Below are positions 1 to 5,791 of a stretch of DNA of 12,790 nt, in pieces. A program made the position numbers and the translations under genes. The notes under the pieces were generated by a model. It was not told where the DNA came from, did not search any database, and saw only the letters and a list, made by a program, of their open reading frames with translations. The stretch spans positions 1-12,790 of the forward strand of contig DXWR01000248.1 of the NCBI GenBank assembly GCA_019416775.1, written 5' to 3'. The first letter of the stretch is position 1. The number at the start of each line of letters is the position of its first letter. Source of the DNA: Oscillospiraceae bacterium. Its GTDB lineage: Bacteria > Bacillota > Clostridia > Oscillospirales > Ruminococcaceae.

Positions 1-93
1 AGAAGTAAGGCAAAATCTTTTTGAGGAAAGACCGACGGGGATAAAGTGGGTTGAAAAATTCTTTTATGGTTTTGAAAATAAGGGAATTCATAC

Positions 94-132
94 AAAAGGC
101 GCCTTTCCCTGTGAGCAAAGAGGAAAGACGCC
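94..132 (-). terminator. Intrinsic terminator of the glutamate synthase operon
   Basis: On the minus strand, just after the gltB3 stop codon, two arms GGCG+CTTTCC (98-101, 103-108) and GGAAAG+CGCC (122-127, 129-132) pair as a 10-bp stem with one mismatched pair, followed by four U (97-94). This is a good rho-independent terminator for the five-gene operon. The remaining bases 1-93 hold no gene that I can see. Confidence 0.7.
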
Positions 133-144
133 GATGAAACACAC

Positions 145-876
145 TCAGCACTGATTGCGGGTGTAAAGCTGTTTGTAGGGGTTGTTGGAGTTGGGAGTCA
201 GCACATAAAAGTCGCTGTCCAAAATTTCCTGTTCTTCCCGTCCAAAGGCTTCGCAGAATTCGTGAATGAAGGGCTCGATCTCCTTCAAATCTTCCTTGGT
301 GGCGGGATTGGCCAGAATCTGCTTGGGCAGGTTGGGAGGCAGCTTTTCGGTGCGCAGGAAAATCTTGCCGCCGTGCATCCCGGTTCCCACAAAGTTGCAG
401 TTCTTTTCGATGGACTGGTTGTTTAAATCCAGCACAATGATATAGCCGCCGGCCTGGTATTCTCCCAGAAAGCTGCCGGTGATGCCGCCTACCACCAAAA
501 CAGGAACCTTTTCCTGGAAAGCCTTCATGTGGATGCCGGTACGGTAGCCGGAATTGCCCTCGATGAAGATCTTGCCGCCCCGCATGGCGTAGCCGGTGGC
601 GTCTCCCGCGTTGCCGTGAACATAGATGGTGCCTTCGTTCATGGTGTCCCCGGTGGCTTCCTGGGAATTGCCGTGGACATGGATGGTGCAGCCGTCCAAA
701 TAGGCGCCCAAGGCGTTGCCCGGAGTGCCGTTGATGACAATGGTTTTGCCGGAAAGCCCTGCGCCGATGTAGCGCTGGCCCAAGCAGTTTTCAATCATGA
801 TGTCGGTGTCCGGGGTGGAACGAATGGCTTCGTTCAAAGTTTGAAAGTGCATCTCTGCACCGGGACGAATCATCAT
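145..876 (-). CDS. gltB3: Glutamate synthase GXGXG domain protein (split GltB, C-terminal part)
   Basis: A 243-aa protein equivalent to the C-terminal beta-helix (GXGXG) domain of the large glutamate synthase subunit, here made as its own polypeptide as in archaeal-type split enzymes. Regular glycine-rich repeats run from about residue 38 to 117 (for example GAGLSGKTIVING, IHVHGNSQEATGD, IYVHGNAGDATGY, IFIEGNSGYRTG), the hallmark of the right-handed helix. In the family this domain has no catalytic residues; it supports and positions the amidotransferase and synthase domains. The first of two adjacent ATG codons is chosen because GGAGG (886-890) lies 9 bases upstream. It follows the flavoprotein gene by 15 bases and is last in the operon. 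After the repeats comes a mixed tail (about 120-243) ending in DSDFYVLTPNSNNPYKQLY. No signal peptide or membrane segment. The family is clear; the gene number follows archaeal usage. Confidence 0.9.
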   Translation of the reverse strand: MMIRPGAEMHFQTLNEAIRSTPDTDIMIENCLGQRYIGAGLSGKTIVINGTPGNALGAYLDGCTIHVHGNSQEATGDTMNEGTIYVHGNAGDATGYAMRGGKIFIEGNSGYRTGIHMKAFQEKVPVLVVGGITGSFLGEYQAGGYIIVLDLNNQSIEKNCNFVGTGMHGGKIFLRTEKLPPNLPKQILANPATKEDLKEIEPFIHEFCEAFGREEQEILDSDFYVLTPNSNNPYKQLYTRNQC

Positions 877-891
877 AGTGTTCAGCCTCCT

Positions 892-2136
892 TTATTCTTC
901 CTTGGCGCCTGCCAGCTTAACCTTCCGCTCTTTCTTTGCGAAGGCCATAAGCTGGGGCGAATGCTTGATCAAATCAAAGTCGATTTCATCCAGAGGAGTC
1001 TGTTCCCGGATCAGGCTGGTGTAAATCCCCGCCCGTTTGATCACGTCCCCAATGAGGATGAAGCCTACCAGTTTGCCATCCTTGACAAACAGCTTTTTGT
1101 AGCCTTCGCAGTTCTGCTCTTTGTACACTTCGCCGTCGTAGACGCCGGCGGTAATCATGTGCAGTCCCAGCATTCCCATGGCGTTCATGGGGATGGCTTT
1201 GTCATACCGGGCTTCTCCTCCCGCCATTTCCATGCCGGCAGTTTCTCCCTGCATATAGGCGTTGGGCAGCAGAGCCAGGATCTGATCCTGACCGGAGGCA
1301 ATGTTGTGGCTGACGGTGCAGTCCCCGGCGGCGTAGACATCCGCTGCACTGGTGGCGCAGTGGACATCGGTGAGAATGCCGCGGTTCACGTCGATTCCCG
1401 CTTGCTGAGCTAGTTCCACATTGGGCCGCACACCCACGGCAATGACCACTACATCGTATTCCACTTGGGCGCCGCTGTTGAGATGGGCTACGCCGTTTTC
1501 AAACTTGGCCACGGAATCGGAGAGGTAGAACTTGACGCCCTTCTTTTCGATGTATTCCTGCACCAGCTTGGAGCCTTCCTCATCCAGGATAGAGGGAAGG
1601 ATACGGTTGGCCAGGTCCACCACGGTCAGAGAGCCGACTTTTTCAAAAATGCCTTCCGCGCACTTCAAGCCGATCAAACCGGCGCCTACAACCAGCACTT
1701 TGGAGTCCGGGGTGATGGCTTCTTCCAACGCCAGGGCATCGTTTAAGGTCATAAAGGTGAATTTCTTTTCCACCTGATCCAGCCCTTCCATGGGCGGGAT
1801 AAAGGGACGGGAACCGGTGGCCAGCAGCAATTTGCCGTAGGTGACGGTTTCCCCGTTGTCCAGCTCCAGGGTGTGTTCTTCCGGGTGGAGGGCGGTGGCT
1901 TTCACACCGAACAGGGTGTCCACCTTATTGTCGTCATAGAAGGAGTCGGGACGGTATTTCATCCGCTGACGGTCGGTTTTTCCCCAGAGCAGATAGGAGA
2001 TCAGGGGACGGGAGTAGGTGTGGTAGGGTTCATCGGAGACGATGAGGATGCTGCCTGTTTGGTCTACCTGGCGGATCCCCTCCACACAGCCGATGGCGGC
2101 GGCGGAGTTGCCGACGATTACATAATTCTTTTCCAT
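892..2136 (-). CDS. FAD-dependent NAD(P)H oxidoreductase of the glutamate synthase operon
   Basis: A 414-aa pyridine nucleotide-disulfide-type flavoprotein resembling rubredoxin/nitrite reductase NADH-oxidoreductases. The N-terminal FAD-binding Rossmann motif VIVGNSAAAIG (6-16) lacks the usual GxGxxG; the GNSAA form is known in this subgroup. ATGSRP (106-111) and AAGDC (267-271) are the further FAD contacts, and VVGAGLIG (149-156) is the NAD(P) Rossmann motif. There is no redox-active CxxC/CxxxxC pair of the disulfide reductases. It probably passes electrons from NAD(P)H to the neighbouring ferredoxin and so to the FMN synthase protein, replacing the small GltD subunit; this is inferred from the operon. 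The ATG at 2136 has AAGGAGG 7 bases upstream. Spacing is 12 bases from the ferredoxin gene and 15 to gltB3. The natural electron donor and acceptor cannot be read from the sequence. Confidence 0.85.
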   Translation of the reverse strand: MEKNYVIVGNSAAAIGCVEGIRQVDQTGSILIVSDEPYHTYSRPLISYLLWGKTDRQRMKYRPDSFYDDNKVDTLFGVKATALHPEEHTLELDNGETVTYGKLLLATGSRPFIPPMEGLDQVEKKFTFMTLNDALALEEAITPDSKVLVVGAGLIGLKCAEGIFEKVGSLTVVDLANRILPSILDEEGSKLVQEYIEKKGVKFYLSDSVAKFENGVAHLNSGAQVEYDVVVIAVGVRPNVELAQQAGIDVNRGILTDVHCATSAADVYAAGDCTVSHNIASGQDQILALLPNAYMQGETAGMEMAGGEARYDKAIPMNAMGMLGLHMITAGVYDGEVYKEQNCEGYKKLFVKDGKLVGFILIGDVIKRAGIYTSLIREQTPLDEIDFDLIKHSPQLMAFAKKERKVKLAGAKEE

Positions 2137-2148
2137 TTTGGCTCCTCC

Positions 2149-2577
2149 TTATCGTTCTTCGTACACAATGGCGGCGTTGGGGCAGCCCTTGACACAGGCG
2201 GGTTCTCCGCAGGAATTGTTCAGGCAGAGCTCGCATTTCTGCACTGCGGTGCCGTTGCCCGGCATAATGGCGCCGTAGGGACACATCAGCACACAGGTGT
2301 AGCAGCCCACACATTTATTTTCATCCAGGTGAATCACTCCGTCTTGGATGCTCAGCGCTCCGGAGATACAGCCCTTGACACAGAGAGGTTCTTCGCAGTG
2401 GCGGCACTGGACGGCAAAGTTTACGCCGTCCCCTTCTTCCACCTGGATGCGGGGGTTGATTTTCACGCCCTTTAACGCTTTTACCATATCCGTTTCCCCG
2501 GAATTGGCAAAGGCACATTGATATTCACAGAGATGGCAGCCTAAGCACCATTCTTCATTGACATAAACTCGTTTCAC
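2149..2577 (-). CDS. Four-cluster 4Fe-4S ferredoxin (HycB/DmsB-like), GTG start
   Basis: A 142-aa electron-transfer protein with sixteen cluster cysteines in four groups: C11/C14/C17/C21, C58/C61/C66/C70, C89/C92/C95/C99 and C115/C118/C128/C132, plus a spare C123. This arrangement is that of HycB/DmsB-type electron-transfer subunits, not a simple two-cluster ferredoxin. It most likely carries electrons between the FAD protein downstream and the Fe-S/FMN synthase upstream. I choose the GTG at 2577 rather than the ATG at 2604. AAGGAGG lies 8 bases before the GTG, while the ATG would overlap the gltB2 end and add nine residues with no ribosome site of its own. With the GTG start the gap to gltB2 is 13 bases. 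It is probably cytoplasmic, with no signal peptide. The partners are inferred from operon position. Confidence 0.85.
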   Translation of the reverse strand: MKRVYVNEEWCLGCHLCEYQCAFANSGETDMVKALKGVKINPRIQVEEGDGVNFAVQCRHCEEPLCVKGCISGALSIQDGVIHLDENKCVGCYTCVLMCPYGAIMPGNGTAVQKCELCLNNSCGEPACVKGCPNAAIVYEER

Positions 2578-2590
2578 AGCCAGTCCCTCC

Positions 2591-4102
2591 TTATTCCCCG
2601 GCATACTTGATGCCCAGAATCTCCAGTTCCTTCTGATTCAGACCAACGCCTCGGAGCATCAAACGGTTGCCCCGCAGACTCTCGATGGAGTTGATGCCCA
2701 TACCGCCCATGATCTCTTTGATTTCGTGGGTCCAAGCGTTGACCAGGTTTACCAGCCGCTGAGAGCCGATGTTGGGATTGAGCCGCTTCACCAGTTCCGG
2801 ACGCTGGGTGGCAATGCCCCAGTTGCACTTGCCTTCCTGGCAGCTGCGGCAGAGGTGGCAGCCCATAGCCAGGCAGGCGGCGGTGCCGATGTAGCAGGCG
2901 TCGGCGCCCAAGGCAATGGCTTTGACCACGTCGGCAGCGGAGCGGATGGAGCCGCCCACCACCACGCTGACGTTATCCCGAATGCCTTCTTCCCGCAGAC
3001 GGGAGTCCACGGCAGCCAGAGCCAGTTCAATGGGGATACCTACGTTGTCCCGAATCCGGGTGGGAGCCGCGCCGGTGCCGCCCCGGAATCCGTCGATGGC
3101 GATAATGTCTGCACCGCTGCGGGCCACGCCGGAGGCAATGGCAGCCACATTGTGCACTGCGGCAATCTTGACGATCACCGGCTTTTTATATTCAGTAGCT
3201 TCCTTTAAGGAGTACACCAGCTGACGCAGGTCTTCGATGGAGTAGATGTCGTGGTGGGGGGCCGGAGAGATGGCGTCGCTGCCCTCGGGGATCATCCGGG
3301 TGCGGCTGATGTCGCCTACAATCTTGGTGCCCGGCAGGTGGCCGCCGATGCCCGGCTTGGCGCCCTGGCCGATTTTGATTTCCACGGCGCAGCCTGCTTC
3401 CAGGTAGGCTTTGTGAACGCCGAACCGGCCGGAAGCCACCTGAACGATGGTGTTGGGGCCGTATTTGTAGAAGTCCTCGTGAAGACCGCCTTCTCCGGTG
3501 TTGTAGCAGATGCCCAGCTCGGTGGCGGCTCTGGCCAAGGATTCATGGGCGTTGTAGCTGATGGAACCGTAGCTCATGGCAGAGAACATAATGGGAGTGT
3601 TCAGCCGGATCTGAGGGGTGAGGTTGTTGACAATGTTGCCTTCCTCGTCCCGGACAATTTCTTTGGGCTTTTTGCCCAAAAAGGTTACCGTTTCCATGGG
3701 CTCCCGCAAGGGGTCGATGGAGGGGTTGGTGACCTGGGAAGCGTTTAACAAAATCCGGTCCCAGTACACCGGCAGATTGGTGGGGTTGCCCATGCTGGAC
3801 AGCAGCACGCCGCCGCTCCCTGCCTGGCGGTACAGCTCGGTGATCACCTGAGCCGTCCAGTTGCCGTTGGGACGGAAGGTGTGGTCGCTTTTGACGATCT
3901 TCAGCGCGCCGGTGGGGCAGAGGCTGACGCAGCGGTGGCAGTTGACACATTTGGAATTGTCCGCCCGCATCACGCCATCCTCGTCCATGTAATGCACTTC
4001 GTTGGCGCATTGCCGCTCACAGACACGGCAGGCAATGCATTTGTCCTGATCCCGGACCACTTCAAATTCCGGGTGGATATAATTGATACCGTTATTGCCC
4101 AT
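2591..4102 (-). CDS. gltB2: Glutamate synthase FMN domain with N-terminal 2x[4Fe-4S] ferredoxin domain (split GltB)
   Basis: A 503-aa protein carrying the catalytic synthase domain that makes glutamate from 2-oxoglutarate and ammonia. Residues 22-62 form a ferredoxin domain with two clusters (C22/C25/C28/C32 and C52/C55/C58/C62). From about residue 90 comes the TIM-barrel synthase domain with GQGAKPGIGGHLPG (246-259), IDGFRGGTGAAP (336-347) and the phosphate-binding VVGGSIRS (381-388), typical FMN and substrate loops. C415-x5-C421-x4-C426 before NWGIATQRP matches the 3Fe-4S site of glutamate synthases. Absent are the amidotransferase and GXGXG parts, which are separate genes in this operon, as in archaeal-type split enzymes. 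The ATG has AAGGAGG about 9 bases upstream and follows gltB1 by 18 bases. The extra N-terminal clusters give an entry for electrons from the co-encoded ferredoxin (inference). Confidence 0.93.
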   Translation of the reverse strand: MGNNGINYIHPEFEVVRDQDKCIACRVCERQCANEVHYMDEDGVMRADNSKCVNCHRCVSLCPTGALKIVKSDHTFRPNGNWTAQVITELYRQAGSGGVLLSSMGNPTNLPVYWDRILLNASQVTNPSIDPLREPMETVTFLGKKPKEIVRDEEGNIVNNLTPQIRLNTPIMFSAMSYGSISYNAHESLARAATELGICYNTGEGGLHEDFYKYGPNTIVQVASGRFGVHKAYLEAGCAVEIKIGQGAKPGIGGHLPGTKIVGDISRTRMIPEGSDAISPAPHHDIYSIEDLRQLVYSLKEATEYKKPVIVKIAAVHNVAAIASGVARSGADIIAIDGFRGGTGAAPTRIRDNVGIPIELALAAVDSRLREEGIRDNVSVVVGGSIRSAADVVKAIALGADACYIGTAACLAMGCHLCRSCQEGKCNWGIATQRPELVKRLNPNIGSQRLVNLVNAWTHEIKEIMGGMGINSIESLRGNRLMLRGVGLNQKELEILGIKYAGE

Positions 4103-4120
4103 CTTGCAGCTCCTCCTTCT

Positions 4121-5239
4121 TTACACTTTCGCATCGGGGTTCAGCCGAACAATGACCGGTTCGCCGCCCTTGGGAGACCAGACCCGGTCCACTCTGGGCT
4201 CGATGACCCGGATGGCGCATTCTTCGCTGGCGATGTACACCATATCGGTGTCGTCCTTTTCGCCCACCACCATGCTTCGCAGTTTCAGCCGGTCGTTTAA
4301 GGCCATCATGCCGCCTTCAAATCCTACCAGGATGGAGAAGGGGCCGGTGATCAGCAGGCTGGCAAAGGTGTTGCGCAGGTAGGTGAGCTGTTCCCGCTGC
4401 TTTTGAGGCATCCGTTCAATGGTGCTCCAGAAAGGAGCGGCGATGACGCTGGCCACTTCTTCCATAGACAGCTTCTTTTCGTTGGCCAGATAGTCAATGA
4501 TGTAGGTGATGACTTCGGTGTCGGTGAGCAGGTTACATTTATAACCGAACATTTCGATGTACCGGCGGTTGGCATCGTAGGAAGAAATTTCTCCGTTGTG
4601 GACAATGGAGAGCCCCAGCAGATCAAAGGGGTGGGCGCCGCCCCACCAGCCGGGAGTGTTGGTGGGATATCGGCCGTGGGCGGTCCAGCTGTAAGCGTCG
4701 TACTCTTCCAGCCGGTAAAACTCGCCTACATCTTCCGGGAAGCCTACTGCTTTAAACACCCCCATGTTTTTGCCGGAGGAGAACACATAAGCGCCGTCCA
4801 GCTGGGTGTTGATGCGGATGACGCACTGCTTGGTGAATTCTTCTTCGGAAAGCTGGCTCTGCATCAATTTAATGTGCAGGGGAGTAACGAAGTACCGCCA
4901 GATCAGCGGCTCATTGGTGATGGCTGCCACCTTCCGGGTCGGGATCTTGGACAGGTTGATGACGTCAAAGTGGCGCTCCAAAAATTTCTCACAGCGCTCT
5001 TTTGCGGTTTCATCATCGTAGAACACATGGAACGCATAGGCGTCGGGGTACTGAGGATAGATCCCGTAACCGGCGAATCCGCCGCCCAGACCGTTGGAAC
5101 GGTCATGCATGGTAGCAATGGATTTGATGATTTCCCGGCCGTTTACCTTTTTGCCGGATTTGGAAAAAATACCGGAGATTGCGCAGCCGGAAGGGATGCG
5201 TACCTCCCCCTCTTTGTGGAGAATATTTTGGCTCATCAT
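4121..5239 (-). CDS. gltB1: Glutamate synthase class II glutamine amidotransferase domain (split GltB)
   Basis: A 372-aa class II (Ntn-type) glutamine amidotransferase that should hydrolyse glutamine and hand ammonia to the gltB2 protein. The nucleophile is probably C19 in PSGCAISGIFSKSGK, with HGRYPTN (188-194) and HNGEIS (214-219) giving the conserved Arg, Asn and Gly contacts of the family. Class II enzymes need the Cys at the free N-terminus, so the first 18 residues would be a propeptide to be removed. No ATG, GTG or TTG codon lies directly before C19. Two adjacent ATG codons start the frame; GGAGG (5248-5252) lies 8 bases before the first. First gene of the operon, with the promoter at 5363-5391 and an attenuator at 5273-5352. 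The central region between the Cys and the HGRYPTN motif is typical for the clostridial form. Family call is firm; processing is inferred. Confidence 0.92.
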   Translation of the reverse strand: MMSQNILHKEGEVRIPSGCAISGIFSKSGKKVNGREIIKSIATMHDRSNGLGGGFAGYGIYPQYPDAYAFHVFYDDETAKERCEKFLERHFDVINLSKIPTRKVAAITNEPLIWRYFVTPLHIKLMQSQLSEEEFTKQCVIRINTQLDGAYVFSSGKNMGVFKAVGFPEDVGEFYRLEEYDAYSWTAHGRYPTNTPGWWGGAHPFDLLGLSIVHNGEISSYDANRRYIEMFGYKCNLLTDTEVITYIIDYLANEKKLSMEEVASVIAAPFWSTIERMPQKQREQLTYLRNTFASLLITGPFSILVGFEGGMMALNDRLKLRSMVVGEKDDTDMVYIASEECAIRVIEPRVDRVWSPKGGEPVIVRLNPDAKV

Positions 5240-5272
5240 CTGGTTGGCCTCCTTTATCTCAAAAAACGAAAC

Positions 5273-5344
5273 AAAAAAAGACGTTCACCGATTTCCGCCT
5301 CGCTGTCCGATTTTGGACAAACGAGAAGAAAATCCGTGAACGTC
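5273..5344 (-). terminator. Intrinsic terminator/attenuator in the gltB operon leader
   Basis: In the minus-strand transcript, GACGTTCAC (5344-5336) pairs perfectly with GTGAACGTC (5288-5280). The stem continues after one G/G mismatch with GATTT/AAATC, then CTCG/CGAG and TGTCC/GGACA, closing on a six-base loop (5314-5309). About 23 pairs in all, with seven U straight after (5279-5273). It starts about 12 bases after the expected transcript start and ends some 20 bases before the gltB1 ribosome site, so unless it is opened the operon should be off. Seen directly; function inferred. Confidence 0.8.
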
Positions 5345-5352
5345 ATTGTTCA
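5337..5352 (-). promoter_or_regulatory. Candidate antiterminator hairpin, gltB operon leader
   Basis: In the minus-strand RNA, TGAAC (5352-5348) pairs with GTTCA (5341-5337) around the hexaloop AATGAC. The 3' arm and half of the loop are also the 5' arm of the terminator, so the two structures exclude each other. It begins 10 bases after the -10 box, nearly at the RNA 5' end. The loop has A at position 1 and G at position 4, the pattern bound by ANTAR antiterminators, but no second such hairpin is seen. At 5 bp it is far weaker than the terminator and would need a bound factor. Confidence 0.5.
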
Positions 5353-5362
5353 ATGCGACCTA

Positions 5363-5391
5363 ATTATAGACTATTTGCCGGAGCCTGTCAA
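5363..5391 (-). promoter_or_regulatory. Sigma-A promoter of the gltB operon
   Basis: Perfect consensus on the minus strand: TTGACA at 5391-5386, a 17-base spacer, and TATAAT at 5368-5363. An A/T-rich run (about 5396-5420) directly upstream could act as an UP element. The start of transcription is expected near 5356. So strong a promoter followed at once by a terminator indicates that control acts mainly after initiation. Confidence 0.85.
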
Positions 5392-5481
5392 GAGGAAATT
5401 TTTTTGTTTATTTATTTTTCAAAAGCAAAGGACTGGGTTTTCACCTAAAAAATTAAGCTGAAAGTTGATTTTACTTTGAGA

Positions 5482-5506
5482 TTCCAGGTAATTTTTCTGA
5501 CTGGAA
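5482..5506. promoter_or_regulatory. Inverted repeat TTCCAG-13-CTGGAA, possible operator
   Basis: TTCCAG (5482-5487) and CTGGAA (5501-5506) form a perfect 6-bp dyad separated by 13 A/T-rich bases. It sits about 20 bases upstream of the glnA -35 box and about 90 bases upstream of the gltB -35 box. It could be a regulator site acting on glnA, both promoters, or nothing. It does not match the GlnR/TnrA consensus that I know. The rest of 5392-5525 is A/T-rich with no gene. Confidence 0.25.
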
Positions 5507-5525
5507 CTTTTTTCAAAAAAAGGAC

Positions 5526-5554
5526 TTGACAAGTTTGAGACAGGTGGGTATACT
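5526..5554 (+). promoter_or_regulatory. Sigma-A promoter P1 upstream of glnA
   Basis: TTGACA (5526-5531), a 17-base spacer and TATACT (5549-5554). Poly-T/poly-A tracts (5507-5521) directly upstream resemble an UP element. Transcription should start near 5561 and meet the terminator after about 50 bases. Confidence 0.8.
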
Positions 5555-5565
5555 GTTGGTTGTAA

Positions 5566-5581
5566 ACAGCAAGGGCGCTGT
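5566..5581 (+). promoter_or_regulatory. Candidate antiterminator hairpin, glnA leader
   Basis: ACAGC (5566-5570) pairs with GCTGT (5577-5581) around the hexaloop AAGGGC. The 3' arm is part of the 5' arm of the terminator that follows, so only one can form. It begins 11 bases after the -10 box. Stem length, loop size, loop bases 1, 2, 4 and 6 (A, A, G, C) and position match the hairpin in the gltB leader. A1 and G4 are what ANTAR proteins recognise; the second hairpin of the classical target is not seen. Confidence 0.5.
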
Positions 5582-5611
5582 GGAGGGTGTTTCCTTTCCA
5601 CAGCGTTTTTT
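5576..5611 (+). terminator. Intrinsic terminator/attenuator in the glnA leader
   Basis: CGCTGTGGA (5576-5584) pairs perfectly with TCCACAGCG (5597-5605); three more pairs (two G-U, one G-C) extend the stem to a hexaloop. Six U follow (5606-5611). It would stop transcripts from P1 after about 50 bases, 180 bases before the glnA start. Attenuator role is inferred from the overlapping antiterminator hairpin; a discrete small RNA is the alternative. Confidence 0.8.
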
Positions 5612-5692
5612 GTTGGAATGAATCACATCCTGGGCTTTTCTTAATAAAATTATGTTTTCGTTCGGAATTTTGCAAAGAAGCCGAAATGGCAC

Positions 5693-5721
5693 TTTACAAA
5701 ATACGGCGAAGATGGTAAGAT
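5693..5721 (+). promoter_or_regulatory. Possible second promoter P2 of glnA
   Basis: TTTACA (5693-5698), a 17-base spacer and TAAGAT (5716-5721); five and four of six bases match consensus. It lies after the attenuator, so it would give a leader of about 64 bases free of it. An inverted repeat TTCGG/CCGAA (5661-5665, 5680-5684) sits just upstream. The remaining leader (5728-5791) shows no clear fold. Confidence 0.4.
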
Positions 5722-5791
5722 GAGGGAGAAGGCCCACCGTCGGTTCGAGCAATCGGAGCGGCACGGCATTGTGGTATGGAGGTAATCAAGC

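Noticed and set aside
529..1413. A 294-codon plus-strand frame, and similar plus-strand frames at 1873-2475, 2726-3748 and 4403-5461
   Set aside because: All are opposite well-recognised operon genes and their translations look like antisense of these genes, with no motif.
2578..2604. Longer ferredoxin start at the ATG 2604
   Set aside because: The ribosome site AAGGAGG lies after this ATG and serves the GTG at 2577; the longer form would also overlap the gltB2 end.
5240..5360. Glutamine riboswitch in the gltB leader
   Set aside because: The known glnA-type glutamine aptamer, mainly cyanobacterial, has conserved internal bases and a three-way shape that I cannot find; the leader has only one short hairpin and the terminator.
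5735..5765. tRNA-like stretch containing GGTTCGAGC
   Set aside because: The T-loop-like bases have no matching stem and there is no acceptor or anticodon arm around them.
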